Of a stretch of 64,000 bases of DNA, positions 26,666 through 35,010 are shown piece after piece. The stretch is from Gp1-AA122 sp035631655 (GTDB lineage: Bacteria > Acidobacteriota > Terriglobia > Terriglobales > Acidobacteriaceae), in contig DASQIH010000123.1 of NCBI GenBank assembly GCA_035631655.1, forward strand, positions 8,970-72,969, given 5' to 3'. A model generated the notes under the pieces. That model was given only the letters and a program-made list of their open reading frames with translations, was not told the DNA's origin and did not search any database. Numbering within the stretch: position 1 is the stretch's first letter; every line of letters begins with the position of its first letter. The translations under genes were made by a program, and so were the position numbers.

Positions 26666-27808
26666 TCACGTCGCGGAGCCCAACAGTTCCGCCCGCACAT
26701 TCTTGAGAACGTAAGCCGCTCGTTCCACGCCAACTTCGCCGGGCAGGATAGGATCTTCGTTCTCGATACTCAAAATGCCCTGGTAGCCGACTTCCATGTA
26801 GGCGCGGACAATTTCTTTCCACGTATTCGCGCTGTGGCCATAGCCGACGGCACGGAAGGTTTCCGAGGCTTGCGACAGGTCCTTGGTCTCGAAGGCGAAG
26901 TTCAGAACACCGTACTTAGCCACGTTGTCCTTAAACATGACCGTGTCCTTCATGTGGGCATGGAAAATCGCACCTTGCTTGCCGAGCAGATGAATCACCT
27001 CGACGGGATCGCATCCCTGCCAGAACAAATGGCTCAGATCGCAATTCGCTCCGATCTCCTCGCCCACGGCATGGCGCAGTCTCAGCAGTGTCATAGGGTT
27101 GTAAACCACGAAGCCGGGGTGCATTTCGAAAGCCAGCTTGCGAATACCATGATCTCGAGCAAATTTTGCCGCTTGCTTCCAGTAGGGGATCACCTTTTCG
27201 TTCCACTGCCAGTCGAGAATCTGGGCGTATTCCGGAGGCCAACGATAAGTTGCCCAGTTCGGCATGGTGTCGGTGGGAGAACCACCCGGGCATCCCGAAA
27301 AACCGACAATCACCTGAACCCCCAGCTTTTCGGCCAGCAGGACCGTACTCTGGAATGTCTCGGCATCGCGAGCCGCAATTTTTGGATCGGGGTGCACGGG
27401 ATTTCCATGGCAACTCAGCGTGGCGACTATCAATTTGTGGTCGTCAAATTTTTTCTTCCACGCCCGAAGCTTGGCATCATCGGACAACAATTCGTCCACT
27501 GGACAGTGGTGATTTCCGGGATAACCGCCCGTGCCGATCTCCATCGCCTCCAACCCGTAGCCCGCGACTTTGTCCAGCATCTGATCGAGAGAAAGGTGCT
27601 CGAAGACCGGATCGAAAACTCCAATGGGTATTTTTCGCGCCGTGCCGGAGGGCAGAGGATTCTGGGAGGAAGACAATCCAGCGCCAGGCGCGGTGCCGTT
27701 CGCTGCCAAAGCAAGATGGGGGCCTGCAACCGTTGCCGCCAACAGGCCGCCAGAGGAGGTCAGGAATTTCCTGCGACTTGTCGAATTTCGAGATGAGCTG
27801 CTGTCCAT
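26666..27808 (-). CDS. Sugar isomerase/epimerase-like TIM barrel, first gene of the operon
   Basis: A 380-aa protein with a Tat signal (SRRKFLTSSGGLLAATVAG). Motifs include GLEAMEIGTGG, HPGFVVYNPMTLLRL, NCDLSHLFWQG and HAHMKDT, the IolE/xylose-isomerase-like pattern. The ATG at 27808 has AAAAGGAAC before it; a longer frame to 27847 adds an unlikely leader. Its start lies about 140 bases past the TonB receptor terminator, so the operon promoter is in that gap. Confidence 0.9.
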   Translation of the reverse strand: MDSSSSRNSTSRRKFLTSSGGLLAATVAGPHLALAANGTAPGAGLSSSQNPLPSGTARKIPIGVFDPVFEHLSLDQMLDKVAGYGLEAMEIGTGGYPGNHHCPVDELLSDDAKLRAWKKKFDDHKLIVATLSCHGNPVHPDPKIAARDAETFQSTVLLAEKLGVQVIVGFSGCPGGSPTDTMPNWATYRWPPEYAQILDWQWNEKVIPYWKQAAKFARDHGIRKLAFEMHPGFVVYNPMTLLRLRHAVGEEIGANCDLSHLFWQGCDPVEVIHLLGKQGAIFHAHMKDTVMFKDNVAKYGVLNFAFETKDLSQASETFRAVGYGHSANTWKEIVRAYMEVGYQGILSIENEDPILPGEVGVERAAYVLKNVRAELLGSAT

Positions 27809-27949
27809 GAAAAGTTCCTTTTCAACGACAGGAGTGCACCACCCCACAGGGCCAGCATTATACCCACCAAGGTGGCGGAAGCGGCCTGGAAAATCGTTTA
27901 AGTAGATCCAATCAATGTTTGCCGCTTGCGGCGGGACTCCCAGAAATAG

Positions 27950-27971
27950 GGGGCCTGCCGAAACAGGCCCC
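27950..27971 (-). terminator. Rho-independent-type hairpin after the TonB receptor gene
   Basis: On the reverse strand GGGGCCTG, a six-base loop, then CAGGCCCC followed by CTATTTCT. The 8-bp GC stem lies 17 bases after the receptor stop. The T run is weak. It separates receptor and sugar-oxidation transcripts. Confidence 0.7.
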
Positions 27972-27988
27972 GTTCTCTAAGAGTCGAT

Positions 27989-30900
27989 TCAGAAATTAAG
28001 TTTGAGCGCGAGCTGCACAATGCGTGGATCGCGTGTGGAGTTGACAGTATTAAACAGCGTACTGCCGAAGCTGGTTGAGGCGCAGCAGATCGGGTTGGTG
28101 TGGTTAAACGTGTTGAAGGTCTCCAGCCGGAACTGACCGCTGAAGGCCTCGGTGAATTTTATATTTTTGAACAGTGCCAGATCCGTGTTCCAGAAACCGG
28201 GAGCACGAATCGCGCCGGGATGTTCGCTGGGAAGGTCGGCCTGGGTTGCGGTCGGGACGGCGAACGCTGAGGCGTTGAACCAGTGTCCCAAAATCGCCTG
28301 CGGAGCGCCGGAATTCGGGTTCCCTATCTGGTTGACGCGGCAGCCGACGGGCGTCGCGCCAAAGCAGGCTGATCCGATCGCATCGACACAGTTTGTTCCG
28401 CTACCGGAATTACAGCCGGCATTGCTGATGGAAGCCGTCAACGGCAGGCCGGTCTGGAAGGTCTGGACACCGGAGAACTCCCAGCCGCCGAGAATGTGCC
28501 CGATGGCACCTTGCTGACCGCGCATCCACGGCAGTTCCCACACGAAGTTCGCCGTCAACACGTGGCGGCGATCGGCGATGGTCGGACCGTAGTTATTCGA
28601 CAATGCTGTGGGAGCCTGCGGCAGCGCGCTGGCGCCGGTGGAACGGTCAGCGGGGTCGGTGGTCAAGCCGTGCGACCAGGTATAGGCAACCCCAACCAGC
28701 GAATTGCCGCTGAAGCGCTTGTTCATCTGCACCTGCAGCGAATGGTAGTTGGAGGTATAGATGTCAGCGAAACCGTTGGCCGGGCCATACCCGACAAACG
28801 GCCGCAGCACATTGAGCTTCGTGGTTGCGGCGGTTGAGTTCACAATCGGGCTGGCCCCGAAGTTTACGCCGTTGCCTGCACCCGGTCCGGCAAAGCATGG
28901 GGTTGTGGGCGTGCAATTCCGGTAGGCAAATGGAGTCGGCTGATTGAAGTCGATCAGACCCGGCAAGTGGATGCCGTTATTCCCGAAGTAACCGACATCC
29001 ACGAACCAGCCGATACCGAAATTCCGCTGCATATCCAGGCTCCACTGTTGGGTGTAGGGACTCTTGTAATCGATCGGCATACGCGCCTGGATGGTAAACG
29101 GACCAGTTGTGGAGGCGGTGGTTGTGGCGCCGGTGGGATTCGAAAGGGTGCTGCGGTTGATACTCAGGTTGGTGAGAAATCCCTGGCTCAAGCCTACGTT
29201 CAGCTCGGGATTCCCAAATTCGAGACCGTTGTCATAGAACATTCCCCAGCCCAGACGCACCGAGGTCCGCCCGTCGCCGAATGGATCCCAGGCAATGCCG
29301 AGGCGTCCGGCAATGGCGCGGTTGAATTCCTTTCCCACTTTGCTGCCATACGGCGACTTGGTTCCGACGAAGCCAGCGAAGGTGGGCGGATTCGCAAAAA
29401 TCAGTCCATTCAGCGGCGAGTAGTTGGGATTGCAGACGCTGCTGCTGGGTACGCCATTCACTCGGCTCACGTCCATATCGCCGGTGGAGGTGATACAGGG
29501 AGCCTTGGACGGATCATAGGCCGCCGCATCGAAGTTCACCAGACGGCTGCTGCCGCCCGGACCGCTGGCATCGGTGGGCTGGCGGAAGAAGGAGTGACGC
29601 ATCCCGTAGGTGAGGGTCAGGTTCGGCCGAATGCGCCACGTATCCTGGCCGTAATACTCGAACTGGTTGTCAAAAATGTTAGCGGTGACGTCCAGCGAGG
29701 CCTGAGTGAAGGAACTCAGCTGGCCGAGCAGGAAGTTGGCGTAAGCTTGTTCTAAGGAGAACGGGCAGGCAGGGGTGTTTGATGTTCCGCAGACGGCCGC
29801 GCCCCCGAAGGTGGTCGAAGCGGTGGGAGCATTCTGCGCGTCGAACGAGTATGAGCCGTTGTTGCTGCCCGTGAGTTGGTTCTCATGCTTGTTGTAGTGG
29901 TAGAAGATGGCGCCGAACTTCAGCGTATGCGTGCCCACGACCTTGGCCAGGTTGCCGTAGACGGTGTGGTTCGTGTTGTAGTCGTTATAGGGGCCAAAAG
30001 AGCCAATCGTGTTGTTGCCGGTGGTCGTGAACGAGGCACCCGTGAGCGCCAAGGTCGGTGCACGACCGAGAACATTCTGGAAAGGGAGCGTGTTGCCCAG
30101 AGCGGCCTGAATGTCGGGCGACTGCGAGAAGTTAACAGCGCCAGTTACGTTGCTGAGGATGGCGCCGTAGGAATAGCGATACCCGCCGTCGATCAGAAAG
30201 GTAGGGCTGGCTGTTAATGTGGCAGCAATGTTGTACTGGTGGCCCGGGGAGTTCGTGGCAGTACTGCCGATACCTTTGACGATTTCGTTGGTGAATAAGC
30301 CCCCGGCCTCGAGAGTCGGATTGCTGTCACGCAGAATCTTGCCGTTGACGCTCAGCTTCGAGCTGAAAATATGATCGATCTTCACCATATCTTCGCGGAA
30401 ATTGAAAATGTTGGGCAGCGATGCCGTGTATCCGAACGGATTGGACGCGGTCGTCAGATTCGGCGCCGGGAACTTGGAGAAGATATCTTTCACGTAGGCG
30501 GCCGCAATGGGGTCCCATGCGGACTGCGGAATGCTGGTTCCATAAGCCTGGCAGGCACCCGGTGAACCGTTGGCATTCGCCCACTGGGTGCAAACCGGGT
30601 GGGAGAACTGGCCGTTAATCATCGAGGGATAGGGAATGGCGCCCGATGGATTCGAATACGTGATAATGCGGCGGGCCTCTTCCGAGACGAAGAAGAAAGT
30701 CTTGTTCCGCTGTTCGTAAATTTTGGGAATGTAGACCGGACCTCCCAGGGTGCCGCCGAAATCGTTGTAGTGCAGGACGGGGCGCTTCACCTGCGGCGTT
30801 GCGTGGTTGTTGAAGAAGCTGTTGGCGTTCAGCACGTTGTTGCGGAAGAATTCGTACACGCTGCCATGCAGCCGGCTGGTGCCCGAGCGCGTAATGGCGT

Positions 30901-31633
30901 TAATCTGGGCTCCGGCCGAGCGTCCCGATTCGGCTTCATACACGCCGCGCACCACGCGAAATTCGGCGATCGAGTCCACGCTGGGGAAGGAAAGCAGCGT
31001 CAGGTTCGAGCCTCGGTCCACGTTATCGGCGCCGTCGACCATGAAATTGTTTTGCTCGCGACGGCCACCATTCACCTGAATGGTGACCAGATTCGTGCCC
31101 AGGGGCGCGGTGGCGCCGGGGAAAAACGAGGCATTGCCGGAATTCGAGGTACCCGGCACAGTAAAGACAAGTTCCAGGAAATTGCGGTTCGCCAGCGAGA
31201 GCTCGCGGATCTGCGTTCCGGTGACCACCCCCGTCGCAACGGCGCTTTGCAGGTTTACCTGTTGTTCAGTGGATTCGACGGTGATGGTTTGCTCTGTCGA
31301 GCCGACTTTCAGGGTGGGATAAACCGTAAGCTTTTCGTTCACGTTGAGGGTGAGTCCGGTCTGCACATTCCGCTGGAAGCCAGGCGCCTCAACCGTGACC
31401 GAATAATGACCGATAGGAAGTTCCGGAAACGAGAATTCACCGCTGGTGCCGCTGGTGGCGGTACGCACGTCCACATTCTTGTCAACATCTCTGAGTGTGA
31501 CTTTTGCATTGGGGATTACTGCCCCACTGGTATCTCTTACGGTGCCTGCGATGCTGCCGGTGGTCACCTGAGCCCAGGCCGTTGCCGCCAGCAGCAGGAG
31601 AACTACAGGAGCGAACCAACGACTGACTCTCAT
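27989..31633 (-). CDS. Oar-like TonB-dependent outer-membrane transporter
   Basis: A 1214-aa protein. After the signal peptide (MRVSRWFAPVVLLLLAATAWAQ) comes a carboxypeptidase-regulatory-like Ig domain (GSIAGTVRDTSGAVIPNAKV, to about residue 105), a plug (NFMVDGADNVDRGS) and a long barrel ending in ALKLNF with the terminal phenylalanine usual for outer-membrane barrels. The family is greatly expanded in Acidobacteriota and takes up carbohydrates or other large compounds. The ATG at 31633 has GGAGG before it; the frame stays open to 31759. Its place before the sugar operon suggests it imports that substrate. Confidence 0.93.
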   Translation of the reverse strand: MRVSRWFAPVVLLLLAATAWAQVTTGSIAGTVRDTSGAVIPNAKVTLRDVDKNVDVRTATSGTSGEFSFPELPIGHYSVTVEAPGFQRNVQTGLTLNVNEKLTVYPTLKVGSTEQTITVESTEQQVNLQSAVATGVVTGTQIRELSLANRNFLELVFTVPGTSNSGNASFFPGATAPLGTNLVTIQVNGGRREQNNFMVDGADNVDRGSNLTLLSFPSVDSIAEFRVVRGVYEAESGRSAGAQINAITRSGTSRLHGSVYEFFRNNVLNANSFFNNHATPQVKRPVLHYNDFGGTLGGPVYIPKIYEQRNKTFFFVSEEARRIITYSNPSGAIPYPSMINGQFSHPVCTQWANANGSPGACQAYGTSIPQSAWDPIAAAYVKDIFSKFPAPNLTTASNPFGYTASLPNIFNFREDMVKIDHIFSSKLSVNGKILRDSNPTLEAGGLFTNEIVKGIGSTATNSPGHQYNIAATLTASPTFLIDGGYRYSYGAILSNVTGAVNFSQSPDIQAALGNTLPFQNVLGRAPTLALTGASFTTTGNNTIGSFGPYNDYNTNHTVYGNLAKVVGTHTLKFGAIFYHYNKHENQLTGSNNGSYSFDAQNAPTASTTFGGAAVCGTSNTPACPFSLEQAYANFLLGQLSSFTQASLDVTANIFDNQFEYYGQDTWRIRPNLTLTYGMRHSFFRQPTDASGPGGSSRLVNFDAAAYDPSKAPCITSTGDMDVSRVNGVPSSSVCNPNYSPLNGLIFANPPTFAGFVGTKSPYGSKVGKEFNRAIAGRLGIAWDPFGDGRTSVRLGWGMFYDNGLEFGNPELNVGLSQGFLTNLSINRSTLSNPTGATTTASTTGPFTIQARMPIDYKSPYTQQWSLDMQRNFGIGWFVDVGYFGNNGIHLPGLIDFNQPTPFAYRNCTPTTPCFAGPGAGNGVNFGASPIVNSTAATTKLNVLRPFVGYGPANGFADIYTSNYHSLQVQMNKRFSGNSLVGVAYTWSHGLTTDPADRSTGASALPQAPTALSNNYGPTIADRRHVLTANFVWELPWMRGQQGAIGHILGGWEFSGVQTFQTGLPLTASISNAGCNSGSGTNCVDAIGSACFGATPVGCRVNQIGNPNSGAPQAILGHWFNASAFAVPTATQADLPSEHPGAIRAPGFWNTDLALFKNIKFTEAFSGQFRLETFNTFNHTNPICCASTSFGSTLFNTVNSTRDPRIVQLALKLNF

Positions 31634-32218
31634 CGCGCCTCCGAGTGGCTTCAGAATCAGTGCACTTCGCCCGAGATGGCGCGAATTTTGCTTGAATGAA
31701 AAGGCCGTATGACTGAGGAGATTGCAACTCACGTTCGAAAACGTCCGACCAAATTTCATCGTACCGCCACTCTGGCTGCCCCAAAGCGCAGCGGGTTTAG
31801 CTTACGGTTCTCGAGCTAGAAATTTCCAAAGGTTTCGCATTTGTTCGCGGATATAGGGAATGACTGTAACTGCATCTTTCCTCTGCGCCTTGTCAAGAAA
31901 ATTCCGGCGCTGGACAAAGTTGCGGTTAAGTCGTGCAGCGCTGTTGAAGGTCGAGTTGACGTGGACTGTGTAAGTTCGGATATAGGCAAGCAGAGCCTCA
32001 GAACAATTCGGCTACTCTCTACAGGGTTTACTGTATGCGCCGGTTAGCCCGGTCGCGTAGACTTGGCTGGCACGGGTACGGTTCCCAATGGATGGCGCGC
32101 ATGGGTGACTTCCGTTCACCGAGCAATGCCACCCTTCGTGGAGCCGACCTGACAAGATAGACCCGCTCGCTGGTTGTTGCAATCAGAGTGGCGGCAGCAC
32201 CGGCAGCAGAGGGAACTG
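31634..32218. other. Intergenic region between the TonB receptor and the gvpA-like gene
   Basis: About 585 bases with no gene I recognise; short open frames here have no family resemblance. Promoters for the leftward receptor and the rightward gvpA-like gene are expected here. Confidence 0.5.
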
Positions 32219-32497
32219 ATGGTGGCTCTGCAAGTTGCAGCAGCCGGGGACAGCATTATCGACGTCCTCGATCGAGTGCTCGACAAGGGCATCGTGATCG
32301 ATGCGTGGCTGAGAGTCTCGTTAGCAGGTCTGGACCTGGTCGAGATCCAGGGTCGGGTCGTCGTGGCGTCGATCGACACTTATCTCACCCAAGCCAGTGC
32401 TCTGGCAGATGCGGGACTAGTGTCGCCACCGGCTTTACCCACCTTCTGGAGAACCGAAACCCGACGGCCAAGGCGACCCATTCCGCGTTCCGCTTAA
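32219..32497 (+). CDS. Lone gas-vesicle structural protein homologue (GvpA/GvpJ family)
   Basis: A 92-aa protein whose residues 10-58 match the GvpA core almost position by position: SIIDVLDRVLDKGIVIDAW, then LRVSLAGLDLVEIQGRVVV and ASIDTYL. In GvpA this part forms the two-helix, two-strand unit of the gas-vesicle wall. The ATG at 32219 has AGAGGGAAC in front. The C-terminal 25 residues are Pro/Arg-rich and unlike GvpA. No other gvp gene is visible in the window, so a vesicle cannot be built from this locus alone. It could be GvpJ- or GvpM-like, or a remnant. Confidence 0.85.
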   Translation: MVALQVAAAGDSIIDVLDRVLDKGIVIDAWLRVSLAGLDLVEIQGRVVVASIDTYLTQASALADAGLVSPPALPTFWRTETRRPRRPIPRSA

Positions 32498-32748
32498 GCC
32501 TGAGCTCCACAGCCGCCACAGCCGGGCTGGACCTAACGCAGCCTTTGAGATTAAGCCTTCGCTAAGCCTTCGAAAGCCTTCGAGGTTAACTTGACTGTTA
32601 TAACTTGAGGGTTATAATATCGCGCAGTTTTCTAGGCTCCAGTTCCCGCGCGGTTAAGGCCCGTTCATTTTCAAACGGAATAATGGCTCCGCTATCTCCC
32701 GACAGTGGCGCGAAACCGCCCCCGAATTGGGTTAGGAAAGGGGCTTCC

Positions 32749-33054
32749 ATGTGGTGGAAACGCAAGAAACTGGAACGCCTGTTTGATGAGTTGAGGGCTC
32801 TCACTCTATTGGATAGGCTGCAGGCAGGCCGCGCTGAGTCGGTCCAAAACGCCCGAACCGACCCGAACAAAGATCTTCATGCGTGCGCCAAGCTCCAGGC
32901 AAGGCAATCGGAACTCCTGGCCGAAATTGCACGATTGAATTCACGACCAGGTCTCATTGGCAAGTTGATGAGTTTCTCCAGAAAGAAGGTGCCGAATTTG
33001 GTACGTCAGGACGCGGCAAGTTCGACCGCGCGCGGACACCCACGTGCTGCGTAA
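32749..33054 (+). CDS. Hypothetical helical protein
   Basis: A 101-aa frame from ATG 32749 with AGGAAAGGGG upstream. The first 70 residues are charged and probably coiled-coil (WWKRKKLERLFDELRAL, CAKLQARQSELLAEIARLN). The tail is low complexity. No family recognised; gas-vesicle accessory proteins are often coiled-coil too, but that link is only its position after the gvpA-like gene. Confidence 0.4.
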   Translation: MWWKRKKLERLFDELRALTLLDRLQAGRAESVQNARTDPNKDLHACAKLQARQSELLAEIARLNSRPGLIGKLMSFSRKKVPNLVRQDAASSTARGHPRAA

Positions 33055-33448
33055 AGTGATCGTCGACAGTTACCTGCAGGACGTTGGCTCCTTCCGGGAT
33101 AAGAAAATTTGGCCTGGGCGTGCTCCAAAACAGTACAGCTTTTCCCCGAGCTTGCTACAGAAATTGCCCTATGACTTCGGAGTTGAAGCAGAGTAGGATG
33201 CGCCTGCCTGCACCGCGTGGGCAGATGGGAGGACACGGAATTCTAAGACCTCGTTGTGGTTGTTAGTGGTTGCTTCTTGGATTGCAGTTCATGTTAGTCG
33301 TAGGCTCTCCCCCGGCTTGGATATCGTGTTCAATCTCCACCTCTGTTCTGCAAGCGGAGTTGAACTGCGAAGACGCGGTCCGATGGATACAGGCGTGAAC
33401 GCCTTACCAGCGGTAGCTGTCCCGATCGAGTTGTGGGGGGAGAACGAC
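33055..33448. other. Intergenic region before the Crp/Fnr gene
   Basis: 394 bases without a clear gene. A 50-codon frame from GTG 33044 to 33196 is open and reads plausibly (KVIVDSYLQDVGSF) but overlaps the previous frame and matches nothing known to me. Confidence 0.4.
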
Positions 33449-34234
33449 ATGGCAAGCTTTAGCGTTTCACGGCCTTTTGCGGAAAAAATGTCGGTGGGCA
33501 GGCCTGCGGTGGCTGTGCCGGTTTCGCCGCGAGTGGTTCCCCGAAGTACCCGAATCTCCTGCATTCAGCAAGCCCAGCTCTTCCGCGGCCTCTCGCTAGC
33601 GGAATGTGCGGAGGTGGCTTCGGCGGCGCAGGAGCGGTGCTTCTCGCGCGGCCAGACAATCTTCCGCGAAGGCGATGCTATGCGGAGTGTTCTTGTGCTG
33701 GTTGCAGGCAGGGTGAAGCTGACGCAACTCAGCCGCTTGGGGAGCGAAATCATTTTCCGGGTCGGCGAAACCGGAGGAGTACTGGACGGCTTGGGGCTGT
33801 CTGCGAACAGCGTGCGCCGGTTGACCGCCGTGGCCCTCGGGCAATGCCGGGTGCTCGCTTGGGATGCGCGCAGCTTTGCCGCGCTGGAAGGCCGATTTCC
33901 CGCAGTTCGACGCAATGCAGTCGCGATCTTGGCCGAACGCCTGCGTGCGCTTGAGGAGCGTTTTCTCGAACTGGCCACCGAGCAGGTCGCTCCGCGATTG
34001 GCCCGGATGCTGGTACGGCTGCTGGAGCCGTGCGTGCGGGGCAGCCAGAGTATTAATCGCGTCGAACTCTCGCAAGAAGAGCTGGCCCAGATGGTCGGTA
34101 CGACGCCGTTTACGATCAGTCGGCTGTTTTCCGGGTGGGAAAAACGCGGGGTTCTCCGGACCCGCCGCGAAGCAGTTGTGATTCTGGATCCGCGGGGCCT
34201 GATTGATCTGGCCGAAAGCGGTAACGAACGGTAA
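33449..34234 (+). CDS. Crp/Fnr-family transcription regulator
   Basis: A 261-aa protein: an N-terminal disordered part (to about 35), a cyclic-nucleotide-binding-like domain (FREGDAMRSVLVLVAGRVKL), a long dimer helix (RLRALEERFLELATEQ) and an HTH (LSQEELAQMVGTTPFTISRLFSGWEKRG). There is no N-terminal cysteine cluster of the Fnr type. The start with GGGGGGAGAACGAC upstream is the ATG at 33449; the frame is open to 33254. It precedes the sigma/CHAT locus by 180 bases on the same strand and may or may not control it. Confidence 0.9.
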   Translation: MASFSVSRPFAEKMSVGRPAVAVPVSPRVVPRSTRISCIQQAQLFRGLSLAECAEVASAAQERCFSRGQTIFREGDAMRSVLVLVAGRVKLTQLSRLGSEIIFRVGETGGVLDGLGLSANSVRRLTAVALGQCRVLAWDARSFAALEGRFPAVRRNAVAILAERLRALEERFLELATEQVAPRLARMLVRLLEPCVRGSQSINRVELSQEELAQMVGTTPFTISRLFSGWEKRGVLRTRREAVVILDPRGLIDLAESGNER

Positions 34235-34413
34235 CGTCTTCCAACGGGAAGCATGCGTCGAAAGCCTTTCGCTTTGTTCGTGGGCTATCAATTCCCAGCA
34301 TCGGCAAGCACCGGCTTTGACTTGCAGGGGGCGCATTCAGGCAAGAGGAGCCGTGGGTATTGTGGAATGTCGAGCGGCTTTATCTGCGCAGTGGAGCGGA
34401 GAACTGCCGGCCG

Positions 34414-35010
34414 ATGAGCGCGGTGATGGCTGATAGTACGGCGAAGAAGCAGGTGTTCACGCAGGACGATACACACCTGGTGAGGGAGTGTCTGTCCGGC
34501 AGCGAAGAAGCCTGGTCGCTCCTGATCGAGAAGTACAAAGCACTCATCTACTCCATCCCGATAAAGTACGGCTTGTCTCCACACGAAGCCGCCGATGTGT
34601 TCCAGGCAACTTGCATGGAGCTGCTTACGCGACTTTCGGAATTGCGTGAGCCACGTGCGCTGCCGAAATGGCTGATGCAGGTGGTACACCACCAGTGCTG
34701 GAACCGGAAACGGGAGAGCCAGCGAGTCGTAAGCCGCGACTCTGATCCGGACTTGCCCGAGCCGGAGACTCCGGCGATGGCGGAAATTCTTGTGCAGCAA
34801 ACACAAGAAGAGCAAATGCTTCGCGAAGCGGTCACCGCCTTGCATCCGAAGTGCCGCCAACTGATCAAGCTTCTTTTTTTTGAGACACCTTCGCGGCCTT
34901 ACACCGAAGTCGCCCACGAGTTGGGCTTGGCGGTTGGATCGATCGGCTCTACCCGTCAGAAATGCATCGAACAGCTGCGGCAGAAACTGGACGAATTGGG
35001 ATTTGACTGA
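34414..35010 (+). CDS. ECF-type RNA polymerase sigma factor
   Basis: About 198 aa with sigma region 2 (LIEKYKALIYSIPIKYGLSPHEAADVFQATCMELLTRL) and region 4 (LHPKCRQLIKLLFF, YTEVAHELGLAVGSIGSTRQKCIEQLRQKL). Its stop overlaps the start of the TPR-CHAT gene by one base (TGATG), so protease and sigma factor are made together. The start could also be ATG 34360 or 34426. The likely anti-sigma protein is encoded 3 kb downstream, after the protease. Confidence 0.92.
   Translation: MSAVMADSTAKKQVFTQDDTHLVRECLSGSEEAWSLLIEKYKALIYSIPIKYGLSPHEAADVFQATCMELLTRLSELREPRALPKWLMQVVHHQCWNRKRESQRVVSRDSDPDLPEPETPAMAEILVQQTQEEQMLREAVTALHPKCRQLIKLLFFETPSRPYTEVAHELGLAVGSIGSTRQKCIEQLRQKLDELGFD

Noticed and set aside
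26267..27796. Long open frame of 509 codons on the plus strand
   Set aside because: It is antisense to two well-matched isomerase genes, and its product is arginine/histidine-rich with no family resemblance; a by-product of GC-rich codon use.
30599..31699. Plus-strand open frame of 366 codons
   Set aside because: Lies antisense to the conserved N-terminal half of the TonB receptor and reads like a mirror of its codon pattern.
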